A stretch of DNA of 64,000 nt from Candidatus Kapaibacterium sp. (GTDB lineage: Bacteria; Bacteroidota; Ignavibacteria; Kapaibacteriales; NICIL-2): the NCBI GenBank assembly GCA_026003495.1, contig BPHK01000001.1:1-64000 (forward strand). The letters are read 5' to 3'. A model generated the notes under the pieces. The model ran no database searches. It had not been told where the DNA came from and saw nothing but the letters and a program-made list of their open reading frames with translations. Below are positions 11,152-21,987 of the stretch, piece by piece (the stretch's first letter is position 1; the number at the start of each line of letters is the position of its first letter). The translations under genes and the position numbers were made by a program.

Positions 11152-11780
11152 CCTACGACCCGGAACAGCACCATCGGCGCAGCATTCGGTTACCCGGATA
11201 TGATTACGTGCAGGCGGGGGGATATTTCATCACCATCTGCACCCACGACCGGACGAACATGTTCGGCGAGGTCGTGGACGGGGAGATGCAGGTGAATGCG
11301 GTGGGGGAGGTTGTTTGCGAAGAATGGTTCAGGACCGCGCAAATCCGCCCATATGTGCGTTTATACGACGATGAATTTGTGGTCATGCCCAACCACATAC
11401 ACGGGATCATCTGGATCATCAACGACGACGTAGGGGCGACCCGCCGGGTCGCCCCTACCCGGCGGGTCGCCCATCGCGTGGGGGCGACGCACCGCGTCGC
11501 CCCTACCGATCCGCCGCGGGGACCGGCGTCAGGTTCCATTGGCGCCATCGTCGGCCAATTCAAATCCATCACCACCAAACGGATCAATGCCCTACGGGGC
11601 ACACCCGGCGCCCCCGTCTGGCAACGCAACTATTACGAACACATCATCCGCACAGAAGACGCCCTGCAACGCATCCGCCAATACATCGTCACCAATCCCT
11701 TGCGCTGGCTTCTTGACCGCGAAAACCCCGACCGCACTGGCAGAAACCCCGATGAAGAAATGTGGTTCGGCACCATATGA
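11148..11780 (+). CDS. REP-associated tyrosine transposase (RAYT), copy 1
   Basis: A 210-residue Y1/HUH-type transposase of the TnpA_REP family. It shows the typical start RRSIRLPGYDYVQAGGYF, the metal-binding VMPNHIHGIIW (HxH), and the catalytic-Tyr helix WQRNYYEHIIRTEDAL. Between these the protein carries a low-complexity insert (VGATRRVAPTRRVAHRV and VGATHRVAPT) that is the in-frame translation of two GTAGGGGC palindromes. These enzymes move or maintain REP-type palindromes by single-strand cleavage. The ATG overlaps the methylase stop codon. The frame is intact, so this copy may still be expressed. Confidence 0.88.
   Translation: MTYDPEQHHRRSIRLPGYDYVQAGGYFITICTHDRTNMFGEVVDGEMQVNAVGEVVCEEWFRTAQIRPYVRLYDDEFVVMPNHIHGIIWIINDDVGATRRVAPTRRVAHRVGATHRVAPTDPPRGPASGSIGAIVGQFKSITTKRINALRGTPGAPVWQRNYYEHIIRTEDALQRIRQYIVTNPLRWLLDRENPDRTGRNPDEEMWFGTI
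11430..11458. repeat. REP-like palindrome inside RAYT copy 1
   Basis: A perfect inverted repeat: 13-nt arms beginning GTAGGGGCGACCC around a GCC loop. It lies in frame within the transposase gene and encodes VGATRRVAPT. It belongs to the same family as the palindromes at 11478, 11790, 12078 and 12402. Confidence 0.9.
11478..11506. repeat. Second REP-like palindrome inside RAYT copy 1
   Basis: Arms of 13 nt (GTGGGGGCGACGC and GCGTCGCCCCTAC) around ACC with one arm mismatch. It also lies in frame within the transposase gene, encoding VGATHRVAPT. The 19 bases between it and the first palindrome contain a further GGCGGGTCGCC fragment, so two or three insertions may have stacked here. Confidence 0.85.
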
Positions 11781-11789
11781 CCCCAACGT

Positions 11790-11817
11790 GTAGGGGCACG
11801 GCATGCCGTGCCCCCAC
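11790..11817. repeat. REP-like palindrome between the two RAYT genes
   Basis: Fourteen-nt arms starting GTAGGGGCACGGCA, with one mismatch at the outer end, just after the stop of RAYT copy 1. It could act as a transcription terminator or as the transposase substrate. The same sequence recurs after copy 2 at 12402-12429. Confidence 0.88.
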
Positions 11818-11822
11818 CACCG

Positions 11823-12392
11823 ATGGTGTTCGATGTCCCTGACGTCGAACAATTTGGCAAACCGGAGGCGTATTTTGTGACCATATGCACGCAGGGGCGG
11901 GCGTGTCTGTTTGGCCAGGTGGTGGAGGGCCAGATGCGGTTGAACGAGGCGGGTCACATCGCACAGCAATGTTGGACGGACATACCGAACCATTTCCCGC
12001 ATGTTCAATTGGATGTATTCATCATCATGCCGAACCATGTGCATGGGATATTGGTCATTACCGAAAATGTCGACAATGTAGGGGCGACGCATGCGTCGCC
12101 CCTACCAAATACCGCACCGCCTCTACCTCATGGACCACGACCTGGTTCTATCGGCGCAATCATCGGTTCATTCAAATCCGCCGCCACCCGCCACATCAAC
12201 ATCCTGCGGGGCACACCCGGCGCACCCATCTGGCAACGCAACTATTACGAACACGTCATCCGCACAGAAGACGCCCTGCACTGCATCCGCCAATACATCG
12301 TCACCAATCCCTTGCGCTGGCATCTTGACCGCGAAAACCCCGACCGCACAGGCAGAAACCCCGATGAAGAAATGTGGTTCGGCACCATATGA
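11823..12392 (+). CDS. REP-associated tyrosine transposase (RAYT), copy 2
   Basis: A second TnpA_REP-type protein of about 189 residues with IIMPNHVHGILV (HxH) and WQRNYYEHVIRTEDAL (catalytic Tyr). Its last 60 residues are almost identical to copy 1, while the N-terminal half is clearly divergent and starts abruptly at MVFDVPDVEQFGKPEAYF, lacking the RRSIRLPGYDY segment; it looks 5'-truncated or re-started next to the palindrome. A GTG at 11808, inside the palindrome, is an alternative start. One palindrome (12078-12105) sits in frame and encodes NVGATHASPLP. Confidence 0.82.
   Translation: MVFDVPDVEQFGKPEAYFVTICTQGRACLFGQVVEGQMRLNEAGHIAQQCWTDIPNHFPHVQLDVFIIMPNHVHGILVITENVDNVGATHASPLPNTAPPLPHGPRPGSIGAIIGSFKSAATRHINILRGTPGAPIWQRNYYEHVIRTEDALHCIRQYIVTNPLRWHLDRENPDRTGRNPDEEMWFGTI
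12078..12105. repeat. REP-like palindrome inside RAYT copy 2
   Basis: A perfect 28-nt palindrome with 14-nt arms (GTAGGGGCGACGCA / TGCGTCGCCCCTAC) and no loop. It lies in frame at the same place in the protein, between the HxH motif and the catalytic Tyr helix, as the insertions of copy 1. Confidence 0.9.
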
Positions 12393-12401
12393 CCCCAACG
12401 T

Positions 12402-12429
12402 GTAGGGGCACGGCATGCCGTGCCCCCAC
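12402..12429. repeat. REP-like palindrome after RAYT copy 2, with partial copies
   Basis: Same sequence as the palindrome at 11790, at the same distance after the stop codon. A partial right arm (ATGCCGTGCCCCACC) follows at about 12436, and a degraded unit (GGGGCGACGCACTGGCTTGC) lies at about 12478. These lead up to the DUF429 gene. Confidence 0.85.
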
Positions 12430-12536
12430 ATCCACATGCCGTGCCCCACCCATCACCGCGGCGTGTGGTTCGCGTCGGGGCGACGCACTGGCTTGCCCCT
12501 TCAAAAGGCGTGTTGAACACATTGTGATCCCAGGTG

Positions 12537-13217
12537 ATGTGCGTCGTTGGTGTTGATGGTTGTCGTGGAGGTTGGTTAGCCGTCGCCTTGACGGCAGACG
12601 TCGCGACCGCCCGGGTTTTCAGGCATTTTGGGGAGTTGTTGCATGCGTATCCTGCTGCAGTGGCATTTGCAGTGGATATGCCGATTGGCTTGTGGGCATC
12701 GGGGCGGGCACGAGCGCGTCCCTGTGATGACATTGCCAAGAAACTGCTTGGCAAACGCGCTGCGTGTGTGTTCATTCCACCGACGCGTGCGATGTTGCGG
12801 GCAACGTCGTACGTACAATTGCGGGCAGAAGGGCTGAGTGTGCAGGCGTACAATCTCATTCCTCGGATTCGCGAGCTGGATATGCTCATCACACCGGAGT
12901 TGCAGGAACGTGTGTGGGAATCGCATCCGGAGTTGAGTTTCGCGGCGATGACGGGCACGCCTATTGCTGATTCCAAGCGTACAGCGCGTGGACAGGCAGC
13001 TCGTCGGCACGCCGTCTTGCATGCAGTAGGAATGGAGAATTCTCAGCTGGATGCCCTCTGGTGTTCTTGTCGCCACGCGGGCGCGAGCTACGATGATCTG
13101 CTCGATGCCGTTGCGCTTGCTTGGAGCGCGTGGAGGCATACCATGAACCAATCGGAGGTCTGCGTAGGCGAGCCTCCGCGCGACGAGCGTGGTCTATTGA
13201 TGGCGATTCGGTTTTGA
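12537..13217 (+). CDS. DUF429 family protein
   Basis: A 226-residue protein with the DUF429 hallmarks: an N-terminal GVDGCRGGWL segment resembling an RNase H-like ASKHA fold, FAVDMPIGLW (an acidic strand), and a C-terminal YDDLLDAVALAWSAWR where the acidic DDxxDA residues would complete an RNase H-like metal site. The family has been suggested to be nuclease-like, but its role is not established. The ATG at 12537 directly follows a GTG; both read in frame. It begins about 35 bases after the last palindrome remnant. Confidence 0.78.
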   Translation: MCVVGVDGCRGGWLAVALTADVATARVFRHFGELLHAYPAAVAFAVDMPIGLWASGRARARPCDDIAKKLLGKRAACVFIPPTRAMLRATSYVQLRAEGLSVQAYNLIPRIRELDMLITPELQERVWESHPELSFAAMTGTPIADSKRTARGQAARRHAVLHAVGMENSQLDALWCSCRHAGASYDDLLDAVALAWSAWRHTMNQSEVCVGEPPRDERGLLMAIRF

Positions 13218-13239
13218 TTTTCTGGAATGGATTTTTTCG

Positions 13240-13251
13240 TGGATTGAAAAC
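13240..13251 (+). repeat. Inverted 12-nt fragment of the CRISPR repeat
   Basis: CGTGGATTGAAA at this position equals the end of the CRISPR repeat as read on the minus strand, but here it lies on the plus strand, inverted relative to the array that starts 170 bases later. The region 13218-13418 otherwise shows no gene. It could be chance or the scar of an older inverted array. Confidence 0.4.
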
Positions 13252-13418
13252 GACCTGAGGCACTACAGCTGTGCCATGTTTGCACCAGCCCAATCCATTG
13301 CTGCAGGGGAGTTGTTCAAGGACGGGTGATGCGCTACATCCCCTGAATGCAGGTGAATGGGTGATAGGTGAAGACTGCAGTAACAACACCACACGGGAGG
13401 GTACCCTGAAATGGTGGT

Positions 13419-14605
13419 GTTTCAATCCACGCGCCCGCGTGGGGCGCGACCGATTGGCTTCTATCCGGTGCGTTACGAGTACGAGGAGTTTCAATCCACG
13501 CGCCCGCGTGGGGCGCGACCGATTGGCTTCTATCCGGTGCGTTACGAGTACGAGGAGTTTCAATCCACGCGCCCGCGTGGGGCGCGACCTGACAATGATT
13601 CCCAATCAGCACAAATGCGCACACGTTTCAATCCACGCGCCCGCGTGGGGCGCGACTCGATGAGATTGATAAAGCTCATTGGAGTATAGTCACGTTTCAA
13701 TCCACGCGCCCGCGTGGGGCACAACCTGACAATGATTCCCAATCAGCACAAATGCGCACACGTTTCAATCCACACGTCCGCGTGGGGCACAACCTGACAA
13801 TGATTCCCAATCAGCACAAATGCGCACACGTTTCAATCCACACGGCCGCGTGGGGCACAACCTGACAATGATTCCCAATCAGCACAAATGCGCACACGTT
13901 TCAATCCACGCGCCCGCGTGGGGCACAACCTGGCAATGATTCCCAATCAGCACAAATGCGCACACGTTTCAATCCACACGTCCGCGTGGGGCACAACCTG
14001 ACAATGATTCCCAATCAGCACAAATGCGCACACGTTTCAATCCACACGTCCGCGTGGGGCACAACCTGACAATGATTCCCAATCAGCACAAATGCGCACA
14101 CGTTTCAATCCACACGTCCGCGTGGGGCGCAACCTGACAATGATTCCCAATCAGCACAAATGCGCACACGTTTCAATCCACGCGCCCGCGTGGGGCGCGA
14201 CCACGTTCGAAGGCATCTGTACCGCCTGCAACAGGTTTCAATCCACGCGCCCGCGTGGGGCGCGACCAGCAGTGTTCCACTACTCGTTACGCACACTTAT
14301 GGGTGGTTTCAATCCACGCGCCCGCGTGGGGCGCGACAGCTGCTTGGCGTCGCAAATGGCGTAGGAGCGTCGGTTTCAATCCACGCGCCCGCGTGGGGCG
14401 CGACACGAAGAACAACCTGCAAGACGCACAGAAGCTGGAGTTTCAATCCACGCGCCCGCGTGGGGCGCGACAGAGTCCATCGCGCACCTGGTCAAGGTCA
14501 ACGAAGTTTCAATCCACGCGCCCGCGTGGGGCGCGACGCAGCGTTAACGGTACGATACAATGAAAGCATAGCCGTTTCAATCCACGCGCCCGCGTGGGGC
14601 GCGAC
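13419..14605 (-). CRISPR. Orphan type I-C-like CRISPR array, 18 repeats and 17 spacers
   Basis: Repeats are 32 nt: on the plus strand they start GTTTCAATCCACGCGCCC and end GTGGGGCGCGAC, with a 7-bp stem (CGCGCCC/GGGCGCG). The complement, ending GTGGATTGAAAC, is the usual transcribed sense for I-C, so the array is read on the minus strand in the same direction as cas3. Spacers are 33-39 nt. Repeats 1-4 and 12-18 are perfect apart from boundaries; repeats 5-11 are degenerate. Spacers 1 and 2 are identical, and spacer 3 recurs as spacers 5-11, leaving nine distinct spacers. No leader or cas1/cas2 is present; the array ends directly in truncated cas3. Confidence 0.97.
13694..14169 (-). repeat. 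Seven-fold 68-nt repeat-spacer amplification inside the array
   Basis: Seven consecutive units (32-nt repeat plus the 36-nt spacer starting CTGACAATGATTCCC) with strict 68-nt periodicity; one spacer copy has a single change (CTGGCAATG). The repeats share substitutions: ACACGTCC or ACACGGCC for ACGCGCCC and GCACAAC or GCGCAAC for GCGCGAC, which weaken the stem. The shared mutations show that already-mutated units were copied, most simply by unequal recombination. Confidence 0.93.
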
Positions 14606-15876
14606 GCTGTAAGCGTTGCCGTCATCAGAAGAACCGTACAGCCGAAATAGTCCACTAAGCCTTGCAGCACAGAGAGCAGCGGACGAAGATGCTCTGGTGG
14701 CAAGAGCTGCGCCTCGTCGAGGATAATCACACTCCGAGCGATGTTGTGAAGCTTTCGAAGCTGCGAGGGACGGCAGCCGAAGAGAGATTCAAATAGCTGG
14801 ACGGTCGTGGTGACAATAATCGGAGCATCCCAATTTTCTGCCGCAAGCCGCGAGCGAAGGGTTTCTTCTTCGGGGTCGAGATTACTGTGGTGCTCGACGA
14901 TCGCCTCGCTCCCGAACAGCTCCATGCCGGGACTCGGCGCGTCGGTACCGTAGCGGAGGACCGCTGCCGTCTGTTCGATGATGCTGGTGTAAGGGATAGC
15001 AACAATGATGCGCCGAAGCCCATGGCGGACGGCATGTTCGAGCGCAAATCCAATCGAAGCAAGCGTCTTGCCGCCGCCGGTTGGCACCACAAGCGAGAAA
15101 AATCCCGATGGATGCGCTGCCGTTTCGATGCACTGCAACCGAATCTGCCGTCGAAGCTGGTTGAGAGGCGTTGGTTGAACTGACCCTTCGAGCCGCTCGA
15201 TGAACGCATTGTAGCGCGATCGGAGCTCATCGAGCGAGGGATAGCCCCCGCGCTGGGCAGCGACATCCGGCTGCACGAAACGCTCGGAATCAAGGGCGTC
15301 AGAATCAACTAAACAGGAAAAGAGCATGCGGACCCACAGGTGGAGCTGCTCGCGGTCGCTCCCATACGGGGATGGTTTGGAATGCGGAGGCTGGCTGCGA
15401 AGAAACGGCTGAGCATGCGGAAGCTCACAAACCACGCGGTAGAGCGCACGCTCACGCTCCTCGATCCGAAGGCGGTGTTCGAGATCGGGATGCCAATCGG
15501 TCAGGCCACTGTGGTGCCCTGCGATGCAGTAGGCAAGAATCCTCGCAGGCGGAGCAGCGTTGAAGCGTTCGAGCGCAGCAATGGCGCCAACGCCACTGTG
15601 CCGCGGCCGTTTGTTGCTTTCCAAGTGCGCCTCTGGCAACGCTTGGCGTCGGATATAGTTCTGCCAGTCGGGATGAAATTTCCCAAGGTCATGCAACATA
15701 CCGATGTACTGTGCCCAATCACTTGCGCCAAAGGGCTCGGCGAAGGTAGCAGCCATTGTAGCAACAGCCTTGAGATGTTCAGAAAGCGCTTGCCACAAGG
15801 GCTGGCCATCCATTCCCAACTGAACGCGTGCAACAGCATCAGCCATAGGCAAGAACGTCGCCGATTCACTGCTCAT
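14606..15876 (-). pseudogene. cas3: cas3 truncated at the CRISPR array (HD plus first helicase half)
   Basis: About 423 codons of a type I Cas3. The N-terminal HD nuclease is visible (MLHDLGKFHPDW and later AGHHSGL), then the helicase with VVPTGGGKTLASI (Walker A), IVAIPYTSIIEQ, VIILDEAQLLPPEH (DEAQ) and LLMTATLTA (motif III). Immediately after motif III the frame runs into the last CRISPR repeat and on to a stop at 14509, so the second RecA domain and everything downstream in a normal I-C operon (cas5, cas8c, cas7, cas4, cas1, cas2) is missing. The ATG at 15876 (MSSESATFLPM) is preferred over one 12 codons upstream. An interference-competent Cas3 is not expected from this fragment. Confidence 0.92.
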
Positions 15877-16031
15877 CGAACAAAAATAGGCGCTCAATTT
15901 TGCTGCTGCCAACAGTAAGAAGATTCCCGCTAACTGCTAACAAGGGTTCCGATCGAAAGGACTGGTTGGGCTTATGTCTTTCCCCTGCATATTCCCAAAC
16001 TCGGCAGTTGAGGTCTTGCTCTGCGCTTCCG

Positions 16032-16103
16032 TAGTCCCAACGGGATTCGAACCCGTACCGCCACCTTGAAAGGGTGGTGACCTAACCATTAGTCGATGGG
16101 ACC
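16032..16103 (-). tRNA. tRNA-Glu (anticodon TTC)
   Basis: The minus strand folds as a 72-nt cloverleaf. Acceptor arms are GGTCCCA and TGGGACT (G-U at the first pair), the D loop contains AATGGTTA, the anticodon stem is CCACC/GGTGG around CTTTCAA (anticodon TTC), and the T arm is ACGGG-TTCGAAT-CCCGT. CCA is not encoded. It lies between the cas3 remnant and coaE, a common position for integration of mobile DNA, although no attachment repeat was found. Confidence 0.97.
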
Positions 16104-16218
16104 AAGCAGCAGTCTCGGCATTTCCTCTGGTGGCAGCAGTACCAACCAGCCGGAAGTGGCCGGAACATGCTAATTTGGAGTGCAAAAATACGGCGCAGCC
16201 ATTTCTTTCGCAACAGCA

Positions 16219-16851
16219 ATGCTTGTCCTTGGCCTTACCGGTAGCATCGGCAGCGGCAAGAGCACCGTCGCCGAACTACTTGCCCGTAGCGGTGTTCCCG
16301 TCCTATCCAGCGACGCAATCGCACAGCAGATAATCGAGCACGATCCCGAGGTCCGCGCTGCACTTGCAGGAGCCTTCGGTCCGGCAGTCGTTCCGCCGGA
16401 GGGTCCTATCAACCGTGCTGCGCTGGCTACGGCAATCTTTGGGCCAACGCCGGAGCACGAGCAGCGACGTCGCTTCGTCGAGCGATTGGTGCATCCACGC
16501 GTAATCGAGCTCGTCGCTTCCGAACTCGATCGGCTCGCTGCCCGCGGTGAGCAGCTTGCCGTCGTCGAGTCCGCGCTCATCTACCGCGCAGGAATCGAGG
16601 ATTTGTTCGATTACGTCATCGCCGTCGTTGCCCCTGAAGCAATTCGCCGCGAGCGTTTGCGTCACCGCGGGATGCTGGATGCGGACATCACGCACCGCCA
16701 GGCAATCCAAGACTCCGACGAGGAACTTCGCCAGCGCGCCGACTTTGTACTCGACAACAGCGGCACGCTCGACGAACTCAACACGGCTACGCAGACATTG
16801 CTTGGAGTACTCCGCGCACTGCCACCACGTCCTGTTGATGCTTCTGCATGA
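16219..16851 (+). CDS. coaE: Dephospho-CoA kinase
   Basis: A 210-residue P-loop kinase catalysing the last step of coenzyme A synthesis (ATP-dependent 3'-phosphorylation of dephospho-CoA) in the cytosol. LGLTGSIGSGKST is the Walker A motif at the very N-terminus, and VLSSDAIAQQI carries the CoaE-specific Asp; LVHPRV and the lid region RRERLRHRG are also typical. The ATG at 16219 gives the canonical MLVLGLTG start; the frame is open 13 codons further upstream. Its stop overlaps the next ATG. Confidence 0.95.
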   Translation: MLVLGLTGSIGSGKSTVAELLARSGVPVLSSDAIAQQIIEHDPEVRAALAGAFGPAVVPPEGPINRAALATAIFGPTPEHEQRRRFVERLVHPRVIELVASELDRLAARGEQLAVVESALIYRAGIEDLFDYVIAVVAPEAIRRERLRHRGMLDADITHRQAIQDSDEELRQRADFVLDNSGTLDELNTATQTLLGVLRALPPRPVDASA

Positions 16852-17330
16852 GCAAGTGGCTTGCAAAACTCCAGGACGCAACCAATGCCTCCAAGCAGGA
16901 GCTTATCGCAGTGATGACGCTGCTCGGAATGACACTTGCAGCGCTTGCGATCTCATACTGGCGCATCTCAATCGCCGAAGACGAAACGCGCGCGTGGCTC
17001 CGCGCTCTCGATAGCTTAGCACGCCTGGACAACGCATCCGCCGAGGGCACCGATACACTCACCGCACAACGTGTAGTAAGCGAACCAACACTGCCGATGC
17101 AGCGTCGCCACGCCGACGAACGCAAGAAACCACCAGCAGCACCCATCAACGTCAACACTGCCACGAAGCAGCAGTTGATGCAACTTCCAGGCATCGGCGA
17201 AGCGATGGCCGAGCGCATCATCGAGGAACGCTCCCGGCGTCCGTTTGCATCGCCCGAGGATCTGCTCAGAGTCAACGGCATCGGCAAGAAAAAGCTCGAG
17301 CAGCTGCGCCCCTACATCCGCACGCAATGA
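16848..17330 (+). CDS. ComEA-like helix-hairpin-helix protein with one membrane segment
   Basis: A 160-residue protein with one N-terminal membrane segment (AVMTLLGMTLAALAISYW, residues about 21-38), a linker, and a C-terminal double helix-hairpin-helix DNA-binding domain (INVNTATKQQLMQLPGIGE and the second hairpin LLRVNGIGKKKLEQL). This is the ComEA layout, where the protein binds incoming DNA during natural transformation, although other small HhH proteins look alike. It overlaps coaE by four bases and is probably co-transcribed with it. Confidence 0.8.
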   Translation: MSKWLAKLQDATNASKQELIAVMTLLGMTLAALAISYWRISIAEDETRAWLRALDSLARLDNASAEGTDTLTAQRVVSEPTLPMQRRHADERKKPPAAPINVNTATKQQLMQLPGIGEAMAERIIEERSRRPFASPEDLLRVNGIGKKKLEQLRPYIRTQ

Positions 17331-17383
17331 AGCCCTGTGCTCTCCGTTGATAGAAGCAGCCACATTCGTTCACTCACGCAGCG

Positions 17384-18520
17384 ATGATTTACCTCGATAG
17401 CGCCGCCACCACACGACTCGATGAACGCGTCCTGGAGGCAATGCTTCCGTGGCTGGGCGAGGACTACGGCAATGCGTCTGCGCTCTATAGCCTCGGCCGA
17501 CGGGCACGCGTGGCAATCGAGGATGCCAGAGCGACTATCGCCGCATGCATCGGCGCTGAACCAGCAGAGGTGATGTTCACCAGCGGCGGCACCGAAGCCA
17601 ATAACACCGTTCTGAAAAGCGTAGCCTGGCAATCGCGCACGATACGGACCGTTGCGCATTCGACGATCGAGCATCACGCCGTCCTCCACGTCGCAGAAGC
17701 ACTCGCGCCAGCTGGCATCGAGCTGGTTCCACTGCCAGTGGACGAGTCGGGCATCGTCCAGCTCGATGCTGTCGAGTGGGAACGGCTCGACCGACCCGAC
17801 GTGCTCATCAGTGTGATGCACTCGAATAACGAAACAGGTGCGCTGCAACCAATCGCCGAGATTCGCCAGCGTGCTCCCCATGCGCTGTTTCATACCGATG
17901 CGGTGCAGAGCTTCGGGAAAGTGCCGCTGAACGTGCGCGAGCTGCAAGTGGACTTTGCAACGCTCTCGGCGCATAAAATTCACGGTCCCAAGGGCGTCGG
18001 CGCACTCTACGTTCGGCGGGGCGTTCTACTGGAGCCGTTCATCCATGGCGGCGGGCAGGAGCGCGGCCGACGTGGCGGCACTGAGCCAGTTGCGCTCATC
18101 TGTGGATTTGCCCAGGCAGCACAGCTTGCCGTGGCAGAGATGGATGCCCGCGCCCGTCACACGGGACGGCTGCGCGCCCTGCTCCAGGAGTTGCTCTGCA
18201 CTCAGATCCCCAACATCCGCATCAATACACCCGAACGTGCACTCCCGAACATCCTCAACATTTCGTTCCTCGATGCCGAGCGGCTCGACGGCGAAGCGAT
18301 TCTCCAGCTGCTCGACTTCCGCGGCATTGCCTGTTCGAATGGCTCTGCGTGCACCAGCGGTTCGATGCAGCCATCGCACGTGCTCAAAGCAATGGGCCGC
18401 CCCGACGCAGAAGCACGCGCTGCGGTGCGCTTCTCACTTTCGAAAGACAATACGGAAGACGACGTTCGCAGTGCTGCTGCTGCGCTTGCAGAGATTATTG
18501 CAGAAATGCGGGCGTCGTAG
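17384..18520 (+). CDS. Cysteine desulfurase (NifS/IscS type)
   Basis: A 378-residue class V PLP aminotransferase that removes sulfur from cysteine for Fe-S clusters or tRNA thiolation. The PLP lysine is K198 in LSAHKIHGPKG, the His in STIEHHAV is conserved, and the mobile catalytic loop CSNGSACTSGS holds C323. The length is normal. It has no scaffold gene (iscU) beside it, so whether it serves cluster assembly or tRNA modification cannot be told. It converges on secA. Confidence 0.94.
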   Translation: MIYLDSAATTRLDERVLEAMLPWLGEDYGNASALYSLGRRARVAIEDARATIAACIGAEPAEVMFTSGGTEANNTVLKSVAWQSRTIRTVAHSTIEHHAVLHVAEALAPAGIELVPLPVDESGIVQLDAVEWERLDRPDVLISVMHSNNETGALQPIAEIRQRAPHALFHTDAVQSFGKVPLNVRELQVDFATLSAHKIHGPKGVGALYVRRGVLLEPFIHGGGQERGRRGGTEPVALICGFAQAAQLAVAEMDARARHTGRLRALLQELLCTQIPNIRINTPERALPNILNISFLDAERLDGEAILQLLDFRGIACSNGSACTSGSMQPSHVLKAMGRPDAEARAAVRFSLSKDNTEDDVRSAAAALAEIIAEMRAS

Positions 18521-18565
18521 CAGGAAGCTCGCCGAGCCCATGACCAGTCGACACACCAAGCAATG

Positions 18566-21715
<3,150 letters not shown>

Positions 21716-21987
21716 CGGAGTACGAGTAGAAGATGGAACGATCCCACCACGGTGGAACAGCGCCGATGGACGGATAAGCTGAGAGAGTATTTGGCTACAC
21801 TACATAGAAGACTATTATCGTCATCATCGTTCGTTCAGCTCTCTGCATGAACGCAACGAGGTACACATGGTACTATTTTTGTCGTTGAGATCGTTCAGAG
21901 AGACTACCCTACCAACGTTGGACAAAGTCCTACGATGTTGTCTATTTTCTTTGGCAATGTTGTGCCTCTAATTATAGCACAATCCAT

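Noticed and set aside
12245-12976. Minus-strand frame opposite the RAYT/DUF429 genes
   Set aside because: It is the shadow of the palindromes and of the DUF429 gene; it has arginine/cysteine-rich unlikely composition.
14509-14605. cas3 reading frame running on through CRISPR repeats to a stop at 14509
   Set aside because: The extension is the translation of repeats 17-18 and spacer 17; it is not a conserved Cas3 end.
13271-14612. Several plus- and minus-strand open frames covering the CRISPR array (SIHAPAWGAT / APHAGAWIET repeats)
   Set aside because: They are translations of the CRISPR repeats and spacers and carry no independent gene signal.
16032-16103. tRNA-Glu as an integration site for an island containing the CRISPR/RM region
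   Set aside because: No attachment-like direct repeat or integrase was found on either side, so there is no support.
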